Part shown: positions 40,301 to 50,700 of the stretch, one piece after another
Numbering within the stretch: the first letter of the stretch is position 1
Layout: every line of letters starts with the position of its first letter
From: Antedon mediterranea
Taxonomy: Eukaryota > Echinodermata > Crinoidea > Comatulida > Antedonidae
Direction: 5' to 3'
Assembly: GCF_964355755.1 (NCBI RefSeq)
Contig: NC_092678.1
Coordinates: 25,090,365 to 25,154,364 of the forward strand
DNA: 64,000 bases
The notes under the pieces: model-generated
Seen by the model: only the letters and a program-made list of their open reading frames with translations
What the model was told of the DNA's origin: nothing
The model's database searches: none
Translations under genes and position numbers: made by a program

Positions 40301-40907
40301 TCTGCTTAAGCTATGACTCGGGGCAACTTAATACCTAACAGTGCTGTTCCCATGCTTAAGATATGACTTACTTAAGTATCATATTACTTATCTAAGCCAT
40401 TGCTCAGACTACATCTTACCATGATCTTACTTACCTAAAGTGCTGTTAATCCAATGTTTAAGATATGACTTACTTAAGCATCATATTACTTATCTAGTGG
40501 TTTTATTAGTACAATGCTTAAGCTATTACTCAGGCAACATCTTACTTACCTAACGGTGCTGTTAGTCCGATACTTAAGCTATTACTCAGGCAACATCTCA
40601 CTTACCTAACAGTGCTGTAAGTCCTATACTTATGCTATTATTCAGACAACATCTTACTTACCTAACGGTGCTGTTAGTCCGATACTTTAGCTATTATTCA
40701 GACAACATCTTACTTACCTAACAGTGCTGTTAGTCCTATACTTAAGCTATTAGCTATCCCAACCAATCCGGAAGTGGTGTTGAACTCATCCTTGATGGAA
40801 ACTAAGAAGAAGCTGAAACAAGGAATAGCACTTCCAATGGATGTGAGAGCAATGATGTGCATGCCAGCCAAAAGCAAAACCTCCCTACAAGAACATACGC
40901 AAGCCAT
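37359..40907 (-). CDS. SLC16-like monocarboxylate transporter, paralogue A, 428 aa
   Basis: Exons on the minus strand: 40718-40907, 40022-40165, 37924-38706 and 37359-37528 (TAA). Phases are 1-1 throughout, 1,287 nt. A proton-linked carrier of the major facilitator superfamily is expected at a cell membrane. TM1 region: LLLAGMHIIALTSIGSAIPC. The loop after TM2 reads GPLASTMSRKYGYRSTVVIGG, matching the MCT pattern of a Gly-Pro-Leu start and Arg-Tyr-Gly-Tyr-Arg core. Later segments include GNLAGRVANAIPLYF and FGIYIPQIPAIVKEFV. The C-terminal exon ends in an acidic tail (KISEEEDSDKETHV). The ATG at 40905-40907 (MACVCSCREV) is the first in frame; upstream in-frame sequence has no ATG. The substrate cannot be told from sequence. 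Intron 1 carries a tandem array of the exon 1 donor. Confidence 0.88.
39417..39545. repeat. Family B hairpin MITE, copy 11
   Basis: AGCTCAGTCTACACTATCAA, then TGTGATGTGCCTATATAATG and two internal units. In intron 2 of SLC16-like A. Confidence 0.7.
39727..39930. repeat. Family B hairpin MITE, copy 12
   Basis: Both ends are present: AAGCTCTGTCTACACTATCT and TTGTTAGTGTAGACAGAGCT. Four internal units CCCAAATATGGTAGTGATAT. Confidence 0.8.
40217..40240. repeat. Palindrome related to 7903-7920
   Basis: CCATGGAGGTATTTATACCT followed by CCATG. It has the same arms as the 18-bp palindrome with a longer spacer. Confidence 0.5.
40262..40745 (-). repeat. 56-bp array of duplicated splice donors in SLC16-like A
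   Basis: Read on the minus strand, each unit repeats the last bases of exon 1 plus the donor: ACTAACAGCACTGTTAG|GT then AAGTAAGATGTTG. The real donor is at 40716-40717. Intact extra donors are at 40660-40661, 40604-40605, 40548-40549 and 40433-40434, and weaker remnants lie further left. Spacing is 56 bp in the first four. Confidence 0.85.
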
Positions 40908-40979
40908 TGTGTTTGACGTCACAGGTTCACTAGCACCAAAACCAGTCAACTAACATTCTACAAAGAAATCAATTATCAA

Positions 40980-41060
40980 GTGTGCGTTCAAGTTTTGTGC
41001 GCATTCGGACGCAACGCACGTATTTTTAACCAATCACAAGGGACGGTCTAATAATCCGTT
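40980..41060. repeat. Family A fragment
   Basis: GCGCATTCGGACGCAACGCA followed by TTTTTAACCAATCACAAGGG. Upstream of SLC16-like A. Confidence 0.6.
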
Positions 41061-41645
41061 GTTTCAAGCACTCTGTTCAAATAGGCCTACTTGTAATGAT
41101 AATATCTAAATTTTGTATTTAAGACATGACCACAATGCAAAACAGGTTTTATTTTACCTGATTGTGTAATCCTGTATAAAGATGATGTTAAATAAAATAA
41201 ATAAATAAAAATAATACCTTATATTTACCCTTTAATATTCGTGTTTAATAATACCTGTATCTTGAAAAGGAATATTGCATTACCGTAACACTACTACACT
41301 GCAGAACTTGTCAGACTGGTCGAACAAATTAACTTGTATTGCTGTTGAGTGCACAGCTTTCACAATGCATTGTCACAGCAAAGTCCACATTTTAACAAGG
41401 GTATACACTTGAACAAACATCATCATGATAACTTCCTTCCTCTCACAGCAATAATAAAACGCTCAGCAGTCGATTTCACAATGTTTTATTTAAATGAGAA
41501 AATGCGACTCTTAGCAAAACATACAATGACATTTTTCAAATGGGAAGCCCGAACCGTCAAAAACATTGTCAATACTAAAGCGCTGCATCGTAAGAAACCA
41601 TGAATAATTAATAAACACAGTCTTTCATTCAATTTCGAGTATTAC

Positions 41646-41707
41646 ATTGGAGGGTCACGAACAGAGCCCAAGGACCATTGGAGGGTCACGAACAGAGCCC
41701 AAGGACC
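41646..41707. repeat. 31-bp tandem duplication
   Basis: Two perfect copies of ATTGGAGGGTCACGAACAGA-GCCCAAGGACC. Confidence 0.9.
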
Positions 41708-42636
41708 TATTTATTGTGATTGCCACAAGCCGATGTTGTAAAATTGCACTTATATTAAGGTCAAATAGCATTACAGTATGTACTGGTATCTATAGAAGCA
41801 TATGCTTGTCCAGCATACATACCATTGACTAGAAAATGTGTTAACATAACAACAATAGACCATTTGAATTTTTTAATTTGTTTACATATTTTGTTTTTTA
41901 ATATTAAGTGAAGCTCCGGGTTTTTAAATATCTATTATTAAAAAGACAAACATTAGCAATACCTATTTTTCTTTTAAAAGAAGCTTAGTTATTTTTAATG
42001 TTTTACATCTCTTTTTTAGCAAGCGCGTTTAATTTCTTTGGATTGTTGGAGATAATAAAGTTTTCTTATGTCTTACGACGCTCGTTCTGCTTCTCCGCTT
42101 TTAAGTGGGGAATGTTATCAATTTATTTATTGATTGATTGATTTACTTTATAAACCAGAGTCACAGGGATACATACAATATCTATATATAAATTTACGTA
42201 AGGGCAAAATTCGGTAAATCGCGCCTTACTTCTAGAATTTTTACTCGATGGTATATAAAGTTGGTTCGTACTTTCGGTACTGATTTTAACCACCTGATGT
42301 AACCCTGTTTACTAATTAAATTAAGTTAGATAATTAGTTATTGACGATTAAAACGAATTTAGGTTCAACGATTTGCCCCCAAATAGGGGTGTTTTCCGAT
42401 CGTGGTATACACTGTCTAATGGATGTCCATCTTGAAAAATACCCGCCACAAAAATGCGAGGAGGCTTCGCATTTTCCTATCTCCTCCTACGATAATTGTT
42501 TTTAATAGCTGAAAACCGGTTGAACAGTTCGAGTACAGCATCATAATGTTGAAGACAGGCCGATTTTCTTTAAAAAATACTATTTTGATACATTTAATAT
42601 ACGTTTTTACAAATGTATTGATTTGTGATGAATGGA

Positions 42637-43163
42637 ACATTCCAAATTATTTGGTTTAACAATACAGGTATAGATTTAGATTTATGGGCCCCCTTGGAGA
42701 ATAAACATAAATAGTATTGCAATGCTGTACAATACTGTGTTAAGGTATTAACCACTTTTGATCGCAATTTGAATGGCAAATTTCTTACTGTGAGTGTTGG
42801 TACTGTTAGATGTAATATAAAAATATATACAAATAAACTTTATTACTGTGAGTGTGGGTAGGCCCTACTGTTAGATTATAAACATATAATATACAAATAA
42901 ACATTCCAAATTATTTGGTTTAACCATAGAGGTATAGATTTAGATTTATGGGCCCCCTTGGAGAATAAACATAAATAGTATTGCAATGCTGTACAATACT
43001 GTTAAGGTATTAACCACTTTTGATCCCAATTTGAATCGCAAATTTCTTACTGTGAGTGTTGGTACTGTTAGATGTAATATAAAAATATATACAAATAAAT
43101 TTTATTACTGTGAGTGTGGGTAGGCCCTACTGTTAGATTATAAACATATAATATACAAATAAA
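42637..43163. repeat. 264-bp tandem duplication
   Basis: Copies start near 42637 and 42901. They share TTATTTGGTTTAAC, GGTATAGATTTAGATTTATG, GGCCCCCTTGGAGAATAAAC and the rest, with few differences. No open frame is conserved between copies. Confidence 0.9.
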
Positions 43164-43703
43164 TAAACGTTATTACTGACAGTTGCTTCTCAACGTTTGT
43201 ATTAATTAATAATTTAAAATTATATAAACGTCGTAGTGGTGTATCGTTACATGTACTTTACTATTTCAATCGACTATGACAGTGAGAGTTTTAACAAAGT
43301 ACCGTATTAAATCGTAAATGTTTTACTGTATTTAGTGGTATATTATTTATAGGCCTATAAAACATTAAAAACAATATTTCGTTACTGAGTGGATAAGAAT
43401 ATATTTTAAAATGTTTCCTCTTTGTACCTATCTTCTTCCCCCATCCCTCAACCCTTAATGTTACATACAAAACACAAATTGGGTTTGTTTAAATGAGTCC
43501 AAATAAAAAAATTTGACTCATATTGTTTCTCTCTCGGAAGTAATTCCCAGGGTGCTAATTTTGGTTGACTACATAAATCATTGTGTATATTTATTCGTTT
43601 CTGTAAACGACAATGTATTATAGTCCTGCGGTACGTACATTTGAAATCTCCATTTTTTTCTCGCTGGAAATACTGTGTATTCGAGAACCATCTGTGGGCA
43701 CGA

Positions 43704-43740
43704 CCTAGATGGTACGCGAGCGAAGCGAGCGTGCCATCTA
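43704..43740. repeat. 37-bp hairpin
   Basis: CTAGATGGTACGC and GCGTGCCATCTAG pair around GAGCGAAGCGA. Confidence 0.7.
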
Positions 43741-43886
43741 GTAAACGTAATTAATTGAAAATCAGTACAACAGTAAGATTTGAGTTAAAAGGATATCCCA
43801 AAATTAAAATACTTTAATTCCATTTGGGGTCCAGAACACAGACGAAAAACAAATTTCACAGATAAATAGTAAACATGAATCACAGT

Positions 43887-46365
43887 TTAAACCCGGGAAT
43901 TACCCTTTACTATCTTTTTTTTATTTCTGTATGTTCTGGGTGTGTGAGAGGCATTTACGCTGCTTGTTGTACCGTTGTTGGTCATCTTTGGCGGCGGTTT
44001 GGGATATTGTCTTTTCCATACCAAATCAAACAGTTCTTTTTTACTCATTACCAACAGATTACAATCTTGAGACGCTCCTTGTCTAAGCACTTGCTTAATT
44101 CGATTCCAAATATCATTAACCGTACTAAATTGTTTCTGAATGCATTCGTTAAAAACCTGATGTCGCAAACTTCTGTAAAATGCTAAATCACTTTGAAAAT
44201 CGCCGCCATATTGTGAAATTTTTCTCCATAGTGTTTGATTGAAATGTTTATACAGTAAAACATCGAGGGGATTCCAGGCTTTTATTTTGGTTGCTAAGGA
44301 TTGAGATATTTTTGTTTTATGTGGCCTTCTGTTTTTTGAAATATATAGGATATCATCCCACGACCAACAGAACTGTCTGCGCATGATCACCAACGACTCA
44401 TCGATATATTCGGTGAGGAGCACCATATCAAATTCTCTGTCAAGCGTGTCGATATAGCTTAATGTTATCGTTTTATTTAAGTGAAAGTTGTGATCCAATC
44501 CAAGATCGAACATTTGATTGTTTTTAGCATAATACCAGCGCAAGGCCATCACCCCTTCCCATTTGACATGTCTTAATCTTTCGTGGTATATTTCAGGTTG
44601 TTTTAAGAATTCAAACACTTCTTGTTGTGACGTTTTTGGTATTTCTGTATCTATTTTATCTTTAGTATCTACTTTATCAAATACATCTCGAAAGTGAAAA
44701 TGTGAAAACGCGGATTCGAACTGAGTGATAGGGTTACGTATTATTGTTATGTATTTAGTTCCAGGTTTCATGAACGAATGCATGGCTTTGCGGTTGTATC
44801 TTACATGTACACCAATCAGATTATATTTAAAATTGACGTAATCATCTTTGGGAATACCAATCGGCGGAAGAAATGAGTACCTAGGGCTTCTCTCGTTCAA
44901 CCTAAAGTACACGAGGTGTCCATTCTGTGAACTGTTCTTGTTGAACACGAATGATAAATTATTATGAAATCCGAATCTATTTATTAAGTGTCCTAGTGTT
45001 GTGCTTCCAGTTTTGTGTGTCTTTATAAACGCTACGTTTAGTACTTTGTTTTTACAACTTTTCACGTGACCGTAATCTCTCCAAAATGGTGAAACGGATG
45101 ACGTATTGAAGTAGCGTTCATCTTCTATATTCCTGTGAAAGTGAAATACGGCAGTGATGTGCCCAAATATGGTAGTGATATGCCCAAATATGGTAGTGAT
45201 ATGACATCATCATGTCCATATATGGGCACATCACATTTTTTTGTCTAATAAAGTTTGATAATGTAGACAGAACTTAATTGTAACACATAGGCCTACATAT
45301 AAATGATAGGATGAGAGCAAGAGGATAATCCTAAGTCCTAGAACTTGTTTCCATAGGGGGTCCCCGATGTTGACCTACAAAGGAACGACGAATAGCATTC
45401 GTACGTTAATTACGACAACGATCAGGATGTTCCGGTAGGCCTATACAAGAACAAACATAGGCCTACTAACCGACTGGTACACGCAATGTACGGTGTGTAT
45501 CCATCTTGTATACGCGTTTATACTGTTATGCATTATATAATTTAACTACGCATTAAACTGATAGTTGAATGCGTGATAGATAGGCTCATCCACTTTATTA
45601 ATTAAGTTATTAGTAAAGTAAAATAAAAATGAAATGAATGAAAATGACATCACAGTAAACTAATGATTAATCGTTCGCGTTGTTAGTCAATCTGTCGGTA
45701 GATCAGTCACCCTGTCTGTTGGTCAGTGAATTGTACTTCAATATGTTTTGTTTGTTTTGTTTTGTTTTGTATTTTGTTTGTTTATATTTATTGTTGACGT
45801 GGGTTTGGTTTAGCACATTTTTTGATGACATTTTTTTAAACGTTTGCTTTTCCTCGACAGCCCCGTTCAACTTTGTTTTCGAAAGATTGAAAATAAAATA
45901 ATATAATTACTAGTATCTTACTTGTTAGGCCTATGGCCTTCTTTTACCTCACTCTTGTTGCCCGCAAAGAAAGTATCCATCACCGTCACCATTCCAATTA
46001 AACATAACCCAACTATTAAGTTTATACATATCTGTTAAAAAATGTCCGTATAAGTGTTGAAACATTATTATTTCTCCTCGTTTGTTTCACCAAAAATTGT
46101 CTCTTAATAGGAGTGGGTGTCCCCTAATTAGGGGTATTCAAAGGAGGGGTGTCACTTAATAGGGGTGGGTGTCCCCTAATTAGGGGTATTTAAAGGAGGG
46201 GTGTCACTTTACTAGGGATGTTCCAAAGGAGGAGTTCTACTGTATGTGAAGTTATCTTAAATTATGATTAAAGAAAATTAGGTTATAGAAGAGGCGCGTG
46301 CCCGCTCGGACTATCGGACTCCCTCGATCTGCAACATAACTTACCTTTAACTTCTTTATTCTCAT
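43887..46365 (-). CDS. Galactose 3-O-sulfotransferase family protein (GAL3ST-like), 458 aa, three exons
   Basis: Exons on the minus strand: 46345-46365, 45922-46031 and 43887-45132, total 1,377 nt. Exon 1 gives the short cytoplasmic start MRIKKLK. Exon 2 gives a signal-anchor helix (ICINLIVGLCLIGMVTV), so this is a type II Golgi protein. Exon 3 holds the sulfotransferase domain: the PAPS 5'-phosphosulfate loop FIKTHKTGSTTLGHLINRFG, then GVHVRYNRKAMHSFM, then the 3'-phosphate site YITIIRNPITQFESAFSHF. Members transfer sulfate from PAPS to the 3-OH of galactose on glycolipids or glycans; galactosylceramide sulfotransferase is the closest description I can give. The tail is basic. Exon 2 includes the genome-wide AGGCCTA motif within its codons. 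A family B element sits just 5' of the exon 3 acceptor. Confidence 0.88.
45150..45276. repeat. Family B hairpin MITE, copy 13
   Basis: Two units GCCCAAATATGGTAGTGATA, then AAAGTTTGATAATGTAGACA at the right. It lies about 17 bp from the acceptor of the last GAL3ST-like exon. Confidence 0.75.
46101..46207. repeat. 52-bp tandem duplication
   Basis: Two copies of CTTAATAGGAGTGGGTGTCC-type units with CCCTAATTAGGGG dyads inside and AAAGGAGGGGTGTCA ends. Confidence 0.85.
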
Positions 46366-46613
46366 CGTGAAAATTTCATATGCGCGCGTAGGCCTAAACC
46401 AAAGCTGGGCGTCAAATACGTGGCCGTTGTTGGGTTTCTTGTAGCCTACCAGGTATTTATCCACAATCAATAATAGTCAATCACGCAACGGCTGGATTCA
46501 CGCCGAATAAATATGACTTTTCAGGTTTTGTTTAATTATCGATTCCATTTGTTTGGGTTAATTAGAGGTAATTATGAGATTAATATTTCCATATACTTAA
46601 TTAAACCATCGAC

Positions 46614-46735
46614 GGACACAACGCAAGAACGAGGTAACACAACGAGGACTTTGGCCAACCACGACGACGCGCGATATTGTCGCTTGTGATTGGTCAACTC
46701 ACTTGCGTTGCGTGTACGCCTTTAGCGTTATGTGG
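46614..46735. repeat. Family A hairpin MITE
   Basis: ACGGACACAACGCAAGAACG facing ACTTGCGTTGCGTGTACGCC. Inner pair GGCCAACCACGACG and TTGTGATTGGTCAACT. Confidence 0.7.
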
Positions 46736-47284
46736 TGTGGTAGGCTAGCATGCACACGTACAAATAAACCACTCCGAATTTTTGTTCGGATAAGGTAAAC
46801 ATTTGTGCTTTGATAAATTGATTTTATTTAAATGAAAAACATTTCATAATACAAGTCGATTACTGTGGAAGATATAACATTTATTTACAAACTAATAAAC
46901 TCTTATTTCGTAATTACTATTTTATACAAACATTTGTATGCTTTTTTTTTACAAATTTAGTATAAAATTCTATCTGTTCATTGTAATATATAGACCTATT
47001 ACAGTAATTATTTGCATAATTTCTGGACGTTCGATTGTCTATGGACAGCCCTAATGTCAAGCACCACAATGTAAACTTTTGTTTCTATCGCCTAACTCAA
47101 ATTAATACTATCTTGAACCTAGGAATCCGACAAAGTTTCCCAGGGTCAGCAAGTTCTCAAAATAGTGATGGGATGTTGAGTATATTTCCCATCATAAGTT
47201 GCGTGCCATGTACGTCTGCCCCCCCCCCCTCCTCCCCACCTCTCCTCCCCAGAAGGATGAGTTCTACTGTATTAAGTGAGTTCT

Positions 47285-47510
47285 ACTGTATTAAGTCTTT
47301 CACACGTGTGACGTGTTTCGGTGTTTCGGCAAATCCAATCGAACGTCAATGTTTTGTTTTCACGTGGCTACGCGCATATTGATTGGCGCATAGCGTGAAG
47401 CGTCGTGAAAACGAAACATTGGTGTTCATTTCGCCGGACCGGGACCGGGACCGTGCCGGAACAGGACCGTGCCGCCGGAACGCGTGTGAAAGGCCCTTAA
47501 GTCACGCTAA
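47285..47510. repeat. Inverted-repeat element (family E)
   Basis: Ends TAAGTCTTTCACACGTGTGA and ACGCGTGTGAAAGGCCCTTA. Internal arms AATGTTTTGTTTTCACG and CGTGAAAACGAAACATT. Includes GACCGGGACCGGGACCG triplet-like repeats. Confidence 0.6.
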
Positions 47511-47716
47511 ACACAATGTTTGTTACATCTTGTGTGTAGGCTATATAATAATAATACCGAAATGTTAATAATCTTGTATTGTAATCTTGTTCTTTGAACA
47601 CAGCATGCACCACCAGCAGGGAAACCTTTTAACATCATCATGATTACTTTACAGTAGGCCTATTGCGTAATAGCGTCGATCCCATAATGCGTCCGTTTAA
47701 TCTCCTACTAGCCTAC

Positions 47717-50700
47717 TCATACAGCCGTTACTGGTGCGTCTTCTTCATCATTTGTCGGTACCCGTAGTCTTCTGCTTCCAGTAGATTTACTTTTCCAACG
47801 TGTTACAAGCTTTGATACAATGAGCATCGCTACTACAATTATGTAATTTCCGGCCGCAAAGAAGAAAGACAGCGTATAGGTCCCTGAGCTATCGTATATT
47901 GCACCTATAAAGAGAGAAAATGAGGGTTAAATGGAATTACATCAAATATATTTGGCGATTAAATTTAATGTATTTATTTAATTTATTCGACTTCTCACTA
48001 ACTCAGTTAGTGAAGGATCTGGACCAACAGGTGGTAAACACCTCTAAAACGGTCCAGTCCCAATTTGCACAGTGGCTGTGTGTGACAGTGGCTGTGTTTG
48101 TGTGGACTAGTACTCCGGGGTAACCCCTACTCGTATCGAAAGATGTACTAGGTTCTTTAAAGTGCGCATGAGCTATGTGTACACTGGACCTACGGTTTAT
48201 AGTCCTTATCCGAGAAGACTCGTTCTACCACCAGAACCATGGAGCGAGTGAGCCTCGAACCCTTGCCAATGTTATGGCTACGTAATTACGGTTCCACTGT
48301 CTTAACCGCTCGGCCACTCACTCGCTTAAAACAACACATGCGAACAAGTGATGTGCCCATATATGGACATGATGTGATATCACTACCATATTTGGGCATA
48401 CCACCACTGCCATATTTGGGAACATCACATTATTTTTGTCAAACTAGTTTGATAGTGTAGACAGAGCCCTAAAACCACGTTTAACTCACAAATTATTTAG
48501 GAAACAATACGGACAATCACAGCTTATAATGATAAATTAAAGGGATGTGACATATTTATTTAAGAATTGTCTCTGATTAATTAAGTACATCCTTTGAACT
48601 TGACGTTGATGGGTAACTGACTGGCGTTAATGCTTCATTTATTATGTAGGAGTCACAACAAATCAAATTACTTTTGGATCGTCTACTTGAATTATAAAAT
48701 GTTGACAAACTCAAACTGTAGTATCTCTGTGAGTGTAAATGTATTAATTTAATGTGACAGGCTTAGGTCGTATAGACCTACTTATCGACGAAACCAGGTA
48801 ATTTTCACACAATATAGTAGTTTGTAATAATACGCAACGCAATGGACGCAGCGAAATGACGTGTGAGTTGACCAATCACAGTTCGGGTGATCTATCACTT
48901 CGTGATGATTGGTCAGGTTTTCAGCGCGCTTAAGCGTAGTTCCCACAAGAGACGCAACGCAAGGACGTACGCGCAACACACGCGAGTTAACCAAGTGGGA
49001 TCGAACCAAGCTTTACGACGTCCTTACGTAAACCAAGCTTTAAGCTTACCTGCAATATAGCCTCCAAAAATAGCCGTTACTCCAGACGGTACAATGCAGA
49101 TTCCATAAGCGTGATCAAATTTTTCTTTTGGAACAATCAGCCGAGCGATGGAAGGAATCTGGGGAACATACATCCCACAAAATAGTCCAGTCATTGATGC
49201 TACAAACAACATAGCTGGAAAAGTCTGACACAAGCCAAACAAACTCATGCAAATAGACACGACAAATAAACTAAGTATGAAAAGGTTCGTCTCTGATATC
49301 AGTTTGAAATATAATGGTATTGCGTTCGTTAGTCGGCCGAGTAAATTCCCGACGCCGAAGACGCCGAATATTACAGCCGATTCAAAGTCGGTAACACCTC
49401 GGTATTTGACGCTTGCTATCATGTGTACGATGAATCCCGAGGAGCCGACGCAGATGAAACAGAGCGACACGGATAGTACTAACAGGTTGGGATAGTCTTT
49501 GAAAACTAATAGACTACTTCGGAACATCGGCAGCAGACATCTAAATTTCTTTGACGGTTGCTTAGCAACTTCTTTTTCTTTTTTGTCGTCATTATTTTCG
49601 GGTTTACCATTCTCATCGCACGGTGATGCTTCTCCGTTGGTATCATCGTCTGCTACCGTTGCTATTGACATCGGAGTGCGCGCATCATCATTCTCTTCGT
49701 CGTCATATTTCTCCTTGTCCTCATCGTCATCTTTCTGTGGCAACGCGTCAAATTGCTCCATATACGGGTTGAATGACCTGCGGAATATCAGCACTGAAAT
49801 GACGACAGAATGTAGAGATATTGCGCCTATTATACGTATAGCAGCCTTCCAACCAAACCAGTAATCGAACAGGGAGCAGAGAAGCGGGATGACGAGCATA
49901 CCCAGACCAAGGGCTGAGAACAGAACACCGTTACCGATATTGTTTGATTTCTTTAAGTTCATACCGACGAAAAATACCATAGTCTGAAATGTTATACACA
50001 CACCGCCACCTGGAAATACACAAGAAAAATAATAACAATTTATGGCTTTTCACACAAAAAGGGTGTTTTAAGTTGAGTTTTACGAAGAGAATACCGTTTT
50101 CTCTAGCAGCAGTTGAAACAGACACAAGTTGAATCAAATTGGTTGTTTGTGGCTACACCTATGTTATAGAACAATCATGGAAATTGTCTTCGGGTTTTTT
50201 AGTGTTTTTTTATTGTGGTGGTGTACACCACTTTTATCATAGTATTTCGACATCGTCATCATTGTTTGTTCCACAATATATCTTTTTGCATACCGTACAT
50301 ACGTTACACTTTTTTATTTTATAGTGTCCATGTTTGTCTAATATTATTACTTGTAATCTTGTACTTTTCTTATGATATTGAAATTGATTTTGAAAAAATA
50401 AATGAATGCCTATAATAATTTGTGACGTAACTAACCCGTTAACAAAGAGTGTGTGAAAAATATCTGCCACACTTCGGTGACGTAAGAACTTAGAATAAGA
50501 CCGACGGAACATGACGTGGCTCCCGCCAGGATCGTCAACCGATATCCGTATCGTCTGTTCATAATCGTCGCGACTGGCGCTGAAAAAAAAAATATCATTC
50601 ATTGATAATTGATAAAAAAAACTGAAAACTTTTTTATTGAGATATCATTAAGCGTGGTTCCCACTAGGACGCAACGCAATGACGTAGACGCAACGCATGC

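Larger units (their letters stand above)
40908..43886. other. Spacer between SLC16-like A and the sulfotransferase gene
   Basis: Upstream of SLC16-like A. It contains a family A fragment (40980-41060), short tandem duplications, A/T-rich text and a hairpin near 43704. The open frames at 41349-41603 and 42416-42779 have no recognisable domain, and the second overlaps a duplicated segment. I see no supported gene. Confidence 0.5.
46366..47716. other. Spacer with repeats, upstream of GAL3ST-like
   Basis: Contains a family A hairpin (46614-46735), a C-rich run near 47220-47252 and an inverted repeat near 47285-47510. No supported gene. The open frames 47035-47382 and 47383-47568 are in repeats. 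Confidence 0.5.

Noticed and set aside
40947-40949. Upstream start for SLC16-like A at TTG (and equivalents at 52552 and 60221)
   Set aside because: These are TTG codons; the first in-frame ATG in each case is further inside (40907, 52528 and 60206).
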